A stretch of 64,000 bases of DNA from Acephala macrosclerotiorum. Taxonomy: Eukaryota; Ascomycota; Leotiomycetes; Helotiales; Mollisiaceae. Location of the stretch: NCBI GenBank assembly GCA_014904845.1, contig MU119297.1:62001-126000 (forward strand), given 5' to 3'. Shown here piece after piece: positions 10,906 through 24,614 of the stretch. Below the pieces are notes generated by a model. The model saw only the letters and a program-made list of their open reading frames with translations. It was not told the origin of the DNA and did no database searches. Numbering within the stretch: the first letter of the stretch is position 1; every line of letters begins with the position of its first letter. The translations under genes and the position numbers were made by a program.

Positions 10906-13179
10906 CTAATTAGTAATTAAATTCGTTCGATTATAAAATAATAAAATTACTTGCGAAAAAATAATAATTGAATGAAATCGATCGAATAAAAAAGTTTAAA
11001 TTGTATACAATTTACTAGTTCAATTGAACGTAAAAAAAAGTAATTTTTATTTGTATTAAAAAAAATTATTAGATCTTTAAAAAATATTGCGATTTTACGT
11101 TCGTTTTATTTTTTTTCGATTTGAAATTGATTAATTTTCTATTTCACGTTTTATCGCGTATTAATAATGAGTATTTTATTGTAATTTGTTAAATAATACT
11201 AAAAACAATTTTTATAAACTCGATATAAAAACTCGTTGAATTAATATATTTATCGAGTACAATGCGACTCGATAAAATGTTCTTTAAAAGTACGATTATA
11301 TTTTCTCAAAGTACGATTTTAATTAGAAAAAAGTTTTTTTATTATTTTTTCTATTTCTCGATTCGATACAATATACATTAAAATGAATATAAAGTTTCAA
11401 AGCGAAAAATAATCGAGACTATGGATTATAAGTAGAATATAAAGAAATATTTTCAAAATAAACAAAAGAAATATTTAAAAAAAAAAAAAATAAAAACACG
11501 AAAAGAAAATTATATAAAATTTTACAAATAAATAAAATATAAATATCGAAAAAACGATTTATTAAAATTTTAAAAATATTGATTAATATTGCAAATAAAA
11601 AAAAACAATTAAAATAATCGTATAAAAAAATTGTAAAAATAAATTTAATAAAAAATTTCAATTTATAAAAAAATACAATCGATTTAAAAATAAAACAAAC
11701 TCGAAAATTAAAAAAATAATATTAGTATTTTCGAATTCTTTTTTTCAATTACTAAAACTTGTTATAAGACTTTTTATAGAGTAAACGACGTTATTCGAAC
11801 GTACGATATTTTAAAAACAATTTCAAAAGTATAATAAAATATTGTTATTAAATTTGTCGTTAAAAAACGAAAACTCGAAATAAAATTCGTCGTTTTTATT
11901 ATTATTAGAAACTGAAAAACTATTAAAAGATTTTAATTGATCAATATACAATTTCGATCGCGAAAATTAAATAATATTTAATTTCAATAAAAAATTAATT
12001 ATTTTTATAAAAATTTACAACAATAAATTCAAATACTACGAAAAAAAAAATTTATTAAATATATTTATATAAATATTTAAAGATTTATATTCGAAAACAA
12101 ATATTAAACTTGAAAATTATTTTAACGCGTTTTCGATTATATTTGTCAATAAAACTAATAAGTTTTATTACTAGAAACTCACTAAAAAAAATTTGTTTTT
12201 CGATAAAATAATTGAAATTATAAAATCGAATTTCAAAATCGAAAAATATTGAAATAAAATACTCAATTAATAAAATACGATTATATTCGCATTAATTCGA
12301 ATACAAAATTCAAATAAAATAATCTTTGAATACTTTGAGATATTACGTTAAAAACTGATTTAAAAATAGTTTAATTTACGCTCGAATATGCGAATAAAAA
12401 CTATTATACGAAACAAGTTTTATTACGTTTATCGAAATGTATTAAAGTATTACTAAGTACTTTTTCGATTTTTATCGAATTTTCAAGTAATATATAAAAA
12501 CGTTCGTAATACGATTTTATTTTAAATAAAAATAGAAATAGTTTTTAAAAATTTTATAATTAAAAAAAAAAAAATTTATTGAAATATAATCGAATTATAT
12601 TTCGCAAATCGCAAATATTACAATAAAAATATTTAATATAGTAATCGAATTAATTATAAGAAATTGATAATATATTAAAACGAAAAAAAATGTTTTATTT
12701 GTAAAAACTCGAATTATTAAAATATTTATTATATACTAAAAAAAAGAAAAAAAGCGTACGACAATTTTAAGAAATCGAGATTATTCGATAAAAACAAAAT
12801 AATTCAATTCGTAATTAAATTCGAAGAATTAAATTTCGATATTACTAAAAAATACGAACAATTTATCGTTAAATTTACTAAAAAAAAATTTTACATGAAA
12901 ATAATATTACGCGATCAATCAATTATTTTATAATATTTTATAATACGATTAATAAATTTAAAATCATCGAATTACTCGATTATTAATCAATTTATTGTAC
13001 GATATTAAATATCGCAATATAATCGAAATTGTTTTCAATATCTATTAATATAAAAACGTATTTAACGAATCGTTACACATTAAACGTTTTTATAAGTATT
13101 ATAATCGATATTAACGTCGTTTAACGATCGATTGTCGACGAAAATTAATATTTAATTTTTCAACGAATTCGAAACGTTA

Positions 13180-13650
13180 AATTGAACGAATTTAAAATTG
13201 AAAAAATAGTAATTAAATTTGAAATCGATAAAATTTTATTTTTTAAAATTATTAACGTTAATACGTTAATTGAACGTATTACGTTTTACGTAGTTTTAAT
13301 AGACGTACTTTTTTTATTGTATTTTCAAAATATAAACAAATTGCAAATTAAATTCAATAATTTTAATAACGTATTTATTTAAAATAAACGATATACGCTT
13401 ATTATTAGAGTATTTAAATATTTTTGAATATTGTTTAATTTACTCGAAAATTTGATTTATAGTAATTGTAAAATTTTTACAATAAAAATCGATTTTATTA
13501 TTTACTATTTAATTAAAACGAAATTTAAACGATTGTATAAATACTTCGAATATTTATTGATCGTCAAATTCGCGCGAATACTAAAACGTAAAAAACATTT
13601 TACAAATTTCAAAAAAATTAAAAAAATAACGAGATTTTACTAATAATATC
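13180..13650 (+). pseudogene. Copia gag-pre-integrase / integrase start relic
   Basis: The + strand reads ITFYVVLIDVLFLLYFQNIN and then KLQIKFNNFNNVFI, a stop, and RYTLIIRVFKYFWILF. This order of residues matches fungal copia polyproteins, in which a V-x-P-TxTPFLL-like strand leads into D-M-D-x-L-G-V and then the LLH.. gag-pre-integrase region. A C-terminal FKRLYKYFEYLLIVKFARIL corresponds to the L-R-R-L-H-R-R-F-G-H-P zinc region, but the His residues are gone. Substitutions such as His to Tyr and Pro to Leu/Ser are those expected of C-to-T change. The readable part is one domain of a longer dead polyprotein. Confidence 0.7.
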
Positions 13651-14949
13651 AAATAAATAATAAATTTCTCGATCGTTTTAAATTTATATTATACAACGAT
13701 TATAATTTTAATTATTTCGTTTATTTAAACGTATTATAAATCGACGAAAAATCAATATTTCAAATTATAAACGAAATTATAGTATTTCAAATCGCGAAAT
13801 TTTTTATAAATATATTAATAAAAATAATATAAAATATTTTTCGAGCGTATTAAATCGATATTTACTTTAAATTATTAGTATTTACTATTTATAATCTCGA
13901 AACGAATTTCAATTTTAAAAAATTTCATAATAATACTAAAAATATAAATATTAATTTAAAAATTATATTAATAAAAACTTATAATTCGATTGATTTAATA
14001 AAAAAATACTACGTTTTATTGAAACGTGCATATAATATATTACTTCGAAAAATTTTCAATTTACAAAAAAAAAAGCGATTTCAAATAATAATTAAAACAA
14101 TTAACAATACAATAAAATCAAATAATATTATTTTTATATTTTTTATTTTCAATATCTACTTTCGAATATTACAATAAAACGTATTTATAATATTAATTAC
14201 TACTAGAATTAAAATAATAAAAAATGTAATAATTGTAATTCAAAAATATTATATTACTCGTCAAATCAATAATATTCTACGAATAAAAAATAGTTTATAG
14301 AATTATTATTTAATCGATCTATTTTTAAATTCAAATGTATTTATTTAAAGAAAAAATAAAAAATAGAGAAAATCGTATACACTTTTAATAATAAATAAAA
14401 AAATATATTAATTACAATTATTAAATAAATTAAAAAATTTTCGTAGTATTACAATAAAATTATTTTATTAAAATTTCAAGCAATTTAAAAAGTAATCAAA
14501 AAAATATTTATTAAAAGAAAATTTATCAAAAAATCTAAATCTAAAATCAAATTTCTTTAAAAAAAATTCGAAAATAAAAAAAAAAATATTTAATTTACTT
14601 CGCTCAATTAAAAAAACTTTATATATTTCAAAAAAAAATTTATATTTATTTCAAATTGCAATAAAAATCTTTTTTTACGTTTTTAATTTCAATAAATATA
14701 TTTATATAATAATTTGTATAAATATAGAAACTTTCGAAGTTTATTTAATCGAAAAAAAAACTAAAAATAAGCAATTATTTATAGACTTTCGCGCAAAAAA
14801 AATTATTATTATTTTAAGCGATTTATTCGCAGTTTCTCATAAAAAAAATTGATAAATTAATCGCGAAAAAAGTCTTTAAATTGATTTTTAATAACTCGAA
14901 AAAAATTAATAATCAACGAATTTTCAACTTAAAACTAATAAACGAAATC

Positions 14950-16250
14950 AAAAGTATAAAAACGACAATTTCATACGAGAAATCTCGTTTTATAATTTAA
15001 ATATTCAACGATAAAAATAAAAAAATAATATTAATTCAATTTTCGATTATTCAACGCATTAATCAACGAATTATTATCGTTTTAATTTTATTTTTTAAAT
15101 CTAAAAAAATTAGTCTTTACTTAAAAAACATTATTCAAATATACGTACAATTAACAATTTTATTAATACGTATTATTTTTATTAGATTTTCGAAAAAAAT
15201 AACAAATAAACTTTTATCGAATATCGTTTTCAAAATAATTAAACTTTTCTACGAAATTTCGAAAACGAGAATACACTAATATAAAACGTATAATATTTAC
15301 TACAAAAATAAACTCTCAATAAAATTTTCAACTTTCGATCTTTATTTACTTATTACGAAAAATAATTATATTTTATTCGAAATAATCGATATATAAATCG
15401 ATAATACGCTTATTCTAGAAAATCAAATTTTTATAGAATTAAAAAACTTTAAACTACAAAAAATCAAACTATTAACTAAATTTATAGAGTTTTTTACATC
15501 GAATACTTTTCTATTATTCAACGAATGCAAATTAGTAATAACTAAAATCGAAAATAGAATTGTATTTTCGCAAAAAAAGTAAAACAAACGTTTAAATCTA
15601 ATTAATTCGAAATCAAACTTTTACAAACAAACGTATCTCAAACAACGTACTCAAAAAACATATATCAATTTTATCTATCAATCGAAAACTGCGTACAATA
15701 TATTGACAATAACTCAATATTAATATCGCAAAAAAAAGCAAATTACAACGCTAAATAAGCGACTACAATAGCAAATAAACAATCTCAATCATAGATTTTA
15801 ATTTCTTTATTTAAATTTACATTCAATGAAATTTTTCGTTTTTATAAACGATTTCTTTACTATAAATAAAAATTTCAATTCGTAAATCGAATATATTGTC
15901 GTTTTTAATAATAAAATTTATAATAATAAATAATTCGATTTACAAAACAATTTACTCTATTAAAATTCAATAAAATACAAAAAAATTACTCGTATTATTT
16001 TAACTTTTAAATTATACGCAATAACAACAAAAATCGATATAAAAATCTCGATTTTTATTATTTTTAATTTTATTATAAAACGACTCGAATTAAATTCAAT
16101 TCTTGTAATTATTTATATCGATTTTTTTTCTCTCTACGAATATATAATCGAATTTAATACTACTAAAAAAAAGCATTTTATAATCGATATTATAATTATT
16201 AAACAATCGTATAAATATAAAAAACTCTCGAAAATTCAATAAATTACTAA
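14950..16250 (+). pseudogene. Copia reverse transcriptase and RNase H relic
   Basis: From 14956 the + strand reads SRFII then IFNDKNKKIILIQFSIIQRI, SLYLKNIIQIYVQLTILL and, after a frame change, IVFKIIKLFYEISKTRIH. These line up in order with the copia reverse transcriptase, which has a SRLVVQA.NDxGK start, a DITQAYxQS core and a PLYGxPEAGxHW segment. A weaker RNase H reading with NIDNTLI and then FKFTFNEIFRFY continues to about 16200. In the D-I-T-Q-A-Y core the catalytic Asp is now Asn. Many stops make it non-functional. The identification rests on the order and spacing of several motifs in the same strand and is strong. Confidence 0.8.
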
Positions 16251-16727
16251 AAATAGTAATTCAATTAATACTATAATTAAATCCAATACTAATAAAATAC
16301 TTAAATCACTTATTAATATTAATCATTTTAATATCAAAATACAAAAATAAATACAACGTTTCAAAGTCCAAAAATCAATCAATAAAAGCGAAAATAATAA
16401 AAAAAGCGATTATTAAAAAAAACAATACTAAAAAAAAAAACGTATAATTATTATTTTAATATTTTTAGTATTTTTCAATATTTTCAGTATTTTCAAACAC
16501 AAAACTTTCGATTAATTCGAAAATTATAAATACTAAATTTAAAGAAATTCTTTCAAATTTAATTTAATCGATTAAATATTATAACACGTAACGACAATTA
16601 ATTCACGATCAAATTTCTTTTTAGTATTTAATAGTAAAACAGCGCATTAATAATCGCAATAGTACTCTTTTTTATATTTGATTTACGAATTAAAAAAAGC
16701 GTTTTCTCTCAAAAAAAAAATTACTAA

Positions 16728-16956
16728 TATCGATTCAATTATATGATTACTTAAACGATCAATTAAATAATTCGAATTATAATCTCTATTACTCTTAGTA
16801 ACAATTACTTTAACGTTTACTTTTTAATTTTACGTTTATTTTATTTAATTATATAAATAAATAAATACTTCCTTTGAAAAAAAACAAACAAAATTGAATT
16901 ATTAATATCAAACTAAAATTTTAGTATTTCGTGATTTGTTTTCGAACGTTCTAATA
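16728..16956 (+). repeat. Copia right LTR
   Basis: Direct repeat of 10681-10905. It retains slightly more C (for example ATCTCTATTACTCTTAG) than the left copy. Confidence 0.75.
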
Positions 16957-19900
16957 ATAATAAAATAATAATTATTAAAACTCTAATAATTCGACGAATA
17001 ATAATAATAAAATTATTAAATTCTTTTAAATTTATTTAAATAAAAATAATCAAAACTCTATTTATTTAAAATATTTATTAATAATAATAAAATTAACATT
17101 TAAAAAAAATACTAATTATAATTCAAAAATCGAAAAACTACTTATAAACTTTTTTACGCGATTCAATTTCAAAAAATAAAAACTTATTTCATTTTTAAAA
17201 AATCGATTTTATAAACGTAAAATTTCAAAAAAAAAATAAACAAATAATATTTAATAAATTATTCGAACAAATTTCAAAAAAAAAAAAAATTTTATTTATT
17301 CAAAAATTAAAATTTAAAAAAAAATTTAATATTTATCAATTACTAAAAATATTTATACTCAAAATAAATATAATTCAATTTTTAAATAATTCAAAATCGA
17401 TTCAAAAAAAATTAATCTTATAATTATAATTATTTAAATTTATTTATTATCATAAAAAAATTATTTATTACAATTTAATTATTACAATAAAATTTTATTT
17501 TACTTTACAAATAATTATTTAAACAATTTATAATATTATAATAATTTCAATTTTTATTATTATTTAAATGAAAAAAATAAAATTTATATTAATTTTTTTA
17601 AATAAAAAATTTATAATAAAATTTATTAATAAAAAAATATTAATACGTATTTTCAATATAAAAATTTACAAAAATAATAATATACAAATTCGTTTAATTA
17701 ATAATTAATTTTTTATATTAATTTAATATATTTATTTTATTATAAACGTAAAAAAAATAATAATTAAAATCAAAATATATATTTTATTTATTGATTAAAA
17801 TTACAAAATATTATTTAATTTTAATTATATAATCAAAATAAAAATAATAATTAAATATTAAAATTATTTTATAATTTTTTAAAATAATAATAAAATAATA
17901 TATTAAATTCTTTTTAAATTCGTTTTTTAAAAAATATTCAAAGAATTTTTTCGTTTATTAAACGATTTTAATGAAAAAAACGATAACGTGAATAATTTGT
18001 ACAAAAAAATTATTAGTAATTTAAATAAAAACAATAAAAAAAAAATTTCTAATATTAAAAAAAAAAATTTCTTTTTAATATCAAAATTTTAATTTCTATT
18101 TATTATTTCAATTTTTATTTATTATTAATTTTTCGAATTTCTTATTTAATTAAAACAATTTTATATTAAATTTTTATTTAAATTTACTATTAATAAAACA
18201 TTTTATTTTTTTAAACGTATTATATTCAAATAATTTTCATTAAAAATTATTTAATATAAATTTTAACAAAATAATAAATTTTAATATTAATCGATAAAAT
18301 CTATTTCAATCGATATATATTTTTATAAAATTTTAAAAAAAAATTTATTTTTATCACGAAAATCAAAAAAACTATAATTCGATTTTTTTTTATACGAAAA
18401 AAAAAAAAAAGTTTTTTATTAATTAATACTTTTTTTAAAAGTTTTTATTAAACGTTTTTCAATTAAAAAACAAAAATTACAATTAAAAAAACTATTAATA
18501 CAAAAAAAAAACAAAAAAAAAAACAAAAAAATTATTTTATATTTAATAAAAAAAATTTATAATAAATTTAAAAAACGTTTAATCAATAAATATAATCAAA
18601 TATTTTATTAATTTCAAATTAAAAACTCTTTTTATTATTATTAAAAACCGTTTATATATAATAAAAAAAAAATCTATTTAAAAAAAATATTTTTAATAAT
18701 AATAAAAACAAATATAATTACAAAAATAATAAATAATTAAAAAATATCGATTTTTTTTTTCTCAAAAAAAAAAAATCCAAAGATTTTTATACTATATATA
18801 ATTATATTTTTATTAATAAATAAATTTTAAAATTTCAATATTTTATATATCGAATAAAAAAAATATTAAATATTATTATTAAATTCGAATTTAAAATATT
18901 TTTTACGATAAATACAAATAATAAATATTAAATAATACATATAAAAAAAAAACAAATATAAAACAAAATTTATTATTTTATATAAAATATATATTTATTT
19001 CAAAATAAATAAAAAAATTAATAAAAAATTTATATACATATTTTTAATTTTTTAATTTAACGTTTAAATATATTTTTTTAATTAAAAAATGTATTTAAAT
19101 ATATTTTTTTATTATTATATATTACTAAATTTAAAAATTTTCTTTTTTTATAAACGATTATATAAAAACAATAATAAATTTTAATAATATATTTATTATA
19201 TTATACGAATATTACTTTTTTCAAATCGCGTTTAAATTAATTTATTTAAATTCAAAAAAAATATATTTTTCGAAAAATTTCTCAAAATAATTAATTTTAC
19301 AAAATCAATTTAAAAATTTTATTTGTTTATCAAATACAAAAAAATTATTATAAATTGAAAAATTTCAAAAAATCGCGAAAAAATAAACGTATTTTTTTAA
19401 TAAATTTTATTTTTAAAACAATTTATTTCAAAATATTTAATATATATTATAATTTTAAAAAAAATATATTTAAAACAAATTTTAACGAATTTTTTTCTTT
19501 TTAAAACAAAATTACTTAATTTAAAAAAATATAATAAAAATTTTATTTAATATTATTAAATTTTTTCAAAATCAAAAAAATCAATTATTCGCACAAAATA
19601 AATAAAAAAAAAATTCGAATAATTAAATTAATATTAATAAAATTTTAATTATTTAAAAAAATATATTATTAATAATTATATAATATCGATCGATTTATTA
19701 TTTTAATATTATTTAATTTATAATACTAATTTTAATAAATATTAAAATTATTTCAATTTATTAAAAAAAAATAAAAATTTTATATTTATATTTTTTCGTT
19801 TTAATAATACAAAAACTCAATATAATATTATTAAAAAAAAACTTTAATAATTATTCAATATTTAATCGAAATATAATAATTAATTATTAAAAGTTTTTAT

Positions 19901-20720
19901 TTTATTAAAATATATACGAATTATAAAATTTCATAATCAATATTAAACAATGAATATTAATAATATAAACGTATTATAAAATAATAAAATCGTTTAAAAA
20001 AATATAATCTCAATATTAAATATATTTTAATTAAAAATCTTTATATAAAAATAATAAACGATTTAAATAAACTCTTTATTAAATTAATAAAAATTTTCAA
20101 AATTCAAAACGTAAAATATATAATTTTTTTATATATAATTACTTTTTATTCGATTTATAAAACGAATGAAAAAATCTTTAAAAAAAAACGAATTTATAAA
20201 AACAATTTTCAAATTAACAAATAATAATTAAAATATTTTTATTTTAAACAATACAAAATAAAAAAATTGAATAATTTTTTTTAATACAATAAAATCGCGA
20301 TATTTTTTAAATATAATTTAACAAATCTCAAAAAATTAAATTCAAAAAAAATTCGATTTTTTCAAAAAAAAAACTTATTATTTCTATTTAATTAAAACAA
20401 TACTAAAACTCGTATATATCGAATGCAATAAAAAAATAATTCAATATATTTACAAAATTAATATTATTCGATATTTGTATTATACTTATAAAAACTACAA
20501 CTATTATACAATAAATTTCACTCTTTTAAAATTAATCAATCAAATTTATTAATTTACTCGAACAAAAAACATTTACTTCTAATATAAAAACTACAATTTT
20601 TACCAATATTTAATTCAATATATACAATTGCAAATATTATGATCAATTCAAAAATTCGTACTTATAAAATTAATATTTATCGATTAAATTAATCTTATTA
20701 ATTTTTTTTATAATATTATA

Positions 20721-21530
20721 AAATACACTTATATTTTAACGATTATTAATTATTTTATTAAATTTGTTTAAATAAAATTTTACGCTTTTTATATTCAAAT
20801 AAAAATTATTGATTTTTTTATTGAATATTTAATTTTTATTTTTAATTAATTAAAACAAATAAATTCAAATAACGATTTACATTTTATTGATATTTTTATA
20901 CAAACAATATTCTAAAAATACAATATTTAATATTACACAAAATTTATTTCGCATTTTTAATCTATGAAATTAATCGAAAAAATCGTTCAAATAATAATTA
21001 ATTACATTTATTACAAATATATAAAAATTGAAACAATACGAAAATAATTAATATAAATATATAAAGTATTTATAATTATTAATATTCAATAAATACAATT
21101 ATATAAATATATTTTAATTATACTAATAATTAATTACTTTTTCAAAATATATATTATACAAAAAAACGTTATTAACAATCCAATATAAATATATAATATT
21201 AAAAAAATTTCAAAAAATATTATCGAATTTTATCAAATATTAATCAATAAAAATAAACGACAAATTATTTTAATTATAATTATCAAATTAAATTATTAAT
21301 CAAAAAAATATTATAAAAAAAACTCGAAATCAAAACGTACTATAAAAATAAAAAACTTAATATTAATTTAAAATTACTAGTAAAAAAACCAAAAATTACA
21401 AAAATTAAACCAATAATAAAAAAAGTTTTATATATTAATTTCAATAAATAAATTTAAAACTACGAAAATAATTCGAAATTTATATAATTAAAAACTAAAA
21501 AAATATTATATTAATAATATAAAAATATAT
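20721..21530 (+). pseudogene. Gypsy-3 integrase relic
   Basis: The + strand reads YTYILTIINYFIKFV at 20724, then FFIEYLIFIFN, INSNNDLHFIDIFI and, after stops, MKLIEKIVQIIINYI at about 20966. This is the D,D-35-E catalytic core of a Ty3/gypsy integrase in the right order. The first two catalytic Asp (IIDYF, SDNGSHF) have become Asn, and the Glu is kept. At 21310-21530 the C-terminal domain is readable as KRTIKIKNLILI, then KKFYILISINKFKTTKI, corresponding to the L-V-L ... G-P-Y-x-I ... G-T-Y-x-L pattern. Several stops interrupt it. It shows that Gypsy-3 is a gypsy element running left to right. Confidence 0.75.
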
Positions 21531-23852
21531 TTTTAATAAAATTATATTATTAAATCTAATAAAAAATAATAATAATACAATTACTAATTATAAAAATCTC
21601 AAAAAAAACGAATATTTATATTGAATATTTTAAATAAAAAACGTTCAAATTACAAAATTATTAAAACGCGAAAATATTCTCATTTTAAAAAAATTTAAAT
21701 TAATTTTATTTTTAAAATCAATTAATTATTATATTATCGTATTTAATATTATAATACAATATTAAAAAAATTTATTTTTTAATTAAAAATTAAATTTTTC
21801 TCGAATTAAAAATCGATAAATTAAAATAATAAACAATTATAAACGTTTAATAATAATAAAATTTTATTTAAAACTTTAAAAAAAAAAAAACTTTTTATTT
21901 TAGTATATTAACGTTAAAACGTATTAATATTTAAATATATTAACGAATATAAATATTTTTCAAATTTTTATAAACTTAAAAATTTTCTTTTTCAATTTAT
22001 ATTTTCTTTTGAAAATATTATCGCAAAATAATACTATTATATTACTTTTTTAAAAAAAAATTTTACTATTAAAAAAAATTTTTTTTTAATACGCTTTTTC
22101 GCAATTATTAAACTTTCGAATATATTTAAATTCGACAAATTATTTTTAATCGATTTTTTTATATAATTTTATTAAACAAATTTTTAAATTATTTTTCAAA
22201 AGTAATTCTTTTAATATTTTTTTTAAAATCGATTTGAAAAAATTTCAAATTATTTAATTTAATCAATACATAAAAAACTCGTATAAAAAATCAAAATATA
22301 ATAAATTATTTAAAGTTTTTTATATTTAATCGAATAATAATTTAAAAAATAAATTATTTTTTATAAATAAAAATACATTAAAAGAAATATATTCGTACAA
22401 TAAAATCTTTATTAATTATATTTTTTTTAAACAATTTTAATTTTTAAATTTATATTTACTTTTTCAAAACTCAATTTTAATTAATAGAAAATTACAAAAT
22501 TTATAAAATATTAATTATAATACATTATACAAAATTATACGAACAAATGTATTTATTTATTGAAATTTTTATTAAATTATTTTTAATAATTTTTCAAAAA
22601 AAAAAAATAATAATAATAATATTATTAAAAATTATTATATAAATATTTATAAACAAATTATTCGAAATATAAATATTTTTATTAATAATTATTTCGACTC
22701 AAAAAAAAAATTTAATTTATTAATTATTAATTTTTCACATTTAATTAATTTGTATTATTCGATAAAAAAATACTAAAAATATCGTTTATTTAATCGAATT
22801 TATTTACGACATATGAAAATATATTAAAAACAATTAATTAAATCAATACAAAAATCGATCGTTTTTACTATTAAACGTTTCTCAAAAAATAAAGTATTTC
22901 TATCGAACTATAAATATCGATTATAAAAAAAAAATTATACGTATTTTAAATTTAAATACTTTATATTAAACTTATTCAACGTTTTATAATAATAAATTAA
23001 AAAGTTTATCGATTCTATAAAATTTATATTTAAACTTTCAAAATTATCTAATAAAAACTTCGAGCAAAAAACAAACTCTCAAACAATTATAATCAATACT
23101 AATCGAAAAAGTTTTTTAAATCGATTTATTTTTATTTTTTCTTATAAATATTATCACAATAAATATTATATCGAATCAAATAAACTTTTTATTATCGAAT
23201 TACTTTCTCGAAAAAAACAAACTTTTATTCGTTAAATTACTTTATAAATAATCTTTTGTATAATACTAAAAATAAAATATATTAAACGAAACTCGTTATT
23301 CGTAAAAAGTTTTATTATTTATTTTCGACGTTATTTTTATCGAATATTTTTTCTATAATATAAAATTTTTTTTATTTATATTTTTTTTTAATATTAATTA
23401 TTTCAATGAAAAAAAAAAATTTTAATCGTTTATTCAATTAATTAATATTATCGAAATTTATATTTTTATATTTAATTATTAATAAAATTTACTTTTTAAT
23501 AAATAAATTCAATTTATATATAATTAAAATAAAAAAATAATATAAATTATCGAAATAAAATTTTTAAACAAAAAAAAATAAAAATAAAAATAAATTAAAA
23601 AAAAAAATTTATTAAATATAATAATTTAAAATAATAAAAAAAAATTAAAATATAAAAATAAAATAAATAAAAATTTATAAACGTTTTTTAAAACGTTTAT
23701 TTAAAATATATAATAATACGATCGCGTTATTTTTTTATTAAAAAATATTATAATTATTTTAATTTTTTTTTTATTTCTTTAAAAAACTTTTATATTACTA
23801 CAATATAAAACTTTTTTAACGTAAATATTTATCGAGAAATCTATAAACGATA

Positions 23853-24075
23853 TATTATATAAAAACTTAATTCGTTTATACTAAATTTAATACACTATTA
23901 AAAGATTTATATACTTTACGACAATACTTTCTTAGAGATCAATATTAAAACAATTACAAATACTTTTTAAGAATTCTTTTTAATTACTTCTCTTTATATT
24001 ATCAATTGAACTACTATAAAAACTTTTTATCTACTTCTGCACTCAAAATTCAAACCCTTCTCCGATTCCATATCA
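23853..24075 (+). repeat. Gypsy-3 right LTR, only partly RIP-mutated
   Basis: Direct repeat of 8784-9008, ending CATATCA. The last 60 bases retain many C that have become T in the left copy. Mutation density therefore falls off sharply toward the gene island to the right. Confidence 0.78.
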
Positions 24076-24195
24076 GCACTAAGTACCAAAAGCGACACAT
24101 CTTAGCGTTTCTTGGCAAAACCTTAGCGCAAAAACGTGATTTAAATTTTTCAAAAATATCACGTGTTATTACGTAAACTCTACGTGGACATTTTT
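24076..24195 (+). repeat. Repeat B copy 1, right part
   Basis: This continues the repeat cut at 8783. It carries CCAAAAGCGACACATCTTAG and the same GCGTTTCTTGGCAAAACCTT block as at 26225 and 37375. It contains a 7-bp inverted pair ACGTGAT/ATCACGT (24135-24172). Repeat B is non-coding and unidentified; a solo LTR or a MITE would fit. Confidence 0.75.
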
Positions 24196-24232
24196 TCCTC
24201 TAGCAGGAAACCTTTAACTATCGTTAAAGGCA
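24196..24232. repeat. Repeat C with a perfect 8-bp hairpin, copy 1
   Basis: CCTTTAAC-TATC-GTTAAAGG is a perfect short hairpin at 24210-24229. The surrounding CTAGCAGGAAACC is shared with 37607-37650, where the hairpin has one mismatch. No function is evident. Confidence 0.6.
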
Positions 24233-24614
24233 TATTCGTACCCTGGGATCGTGAGGGCTGAATGAATATTAGAGGATCATATAATAGGAATTGACCATAC
24301 GTTAGAATTGTTCTGGTTGAGGAAAGACATTTAAAAATCTGGGTCGTGTAGACCTTAGCCATGTACATATTCTCTAGGTGCAGTGCAGAACTCAAAGGAT
24401 ATGAAGTGCTTTCTTGAGGGCATGCGCGACATTCGAGAGCCTTGAATGTCCTCTAGTCTCAAGGATAATGGTGTGCAATTTTTGAATTCCCATCTACTTG
24501 TCAAAGGCATGGAATATCCCGCACTCCACCCTTCGCTTCAGACTAATTCGTCAAATTTTCTTGTATCCTTCAGTATCGCCATGCTTCTCCAGAGCATACA
24601 CCCGTCTATTCCTA
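24233..24614. other. Intergenic, no gene seen
   Basis: Normal-GC sequence downstream of the kinase gene, probably its 3' untranslated region and flank. I see no conserved frame, RNA gene or repeat. Confidence 0.5.

Larger units (their letters stand above)
10681..16956 (+). mobile_element. Ty1/copia LTR retrotransposon, RIP-dead, nested in Gypsy-3
   Basis: Direct LTRs of about 225 bp lie at 10681-10905 and 16728-16956. They share blocks such as TTTTACGTTTATTTTATTTA and CGTGATTTGTTTT. An A-rich tract at 16711-16720, just before the right LTR, fits a polypurine tract and + orientation. The interior encodes copia-type gag-pre-integrase and reverse transcriptase relics in the expected order. The stretch 10906-13180 (gag region) is AT-rich with no readable gene. 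The LTR ends are estimated to within a few bases because RIP has erased the terminal TG and CA. Confidence 0.82.
8784..24075 (+). mobile_element. Gypsy-3: Ty3/gypsy LTR retrotransposon, RIP-dead, carrying a nested copia
   Basis: Two direct LTRs (8784-9008, 225 bp; 23853-24075, 223 bp) bound this 15.3-kb block. They share a long stretch including TCGTTTATACTAAATTTAAT and end in TATATTA and CATATCA respectively. A Ty3/gypsy integrase relic on the + strand lies at 20721-21530. A complete Ty1/copia element (10681-16956) is nested inside, leaving about 9 kb of Gypsy-3 itself. 9009-10680, 16957-20700 and 21540-23852 hold no open gene, only AT-rich degraded sequence that is presumably gag, the rest of pol and the 3' region. 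Over most of the block G is almost absent from the + strand. Confidence 0.8.

Noticed and set aside
11419..11661. Phe/Ile-rich 80-codon frame resembling a membrane protein
   Set aside because: Poly-A/T tracts in RIP-mutated copia DNA produce Phe, Ile, Lys and Asn runs by composition alone.
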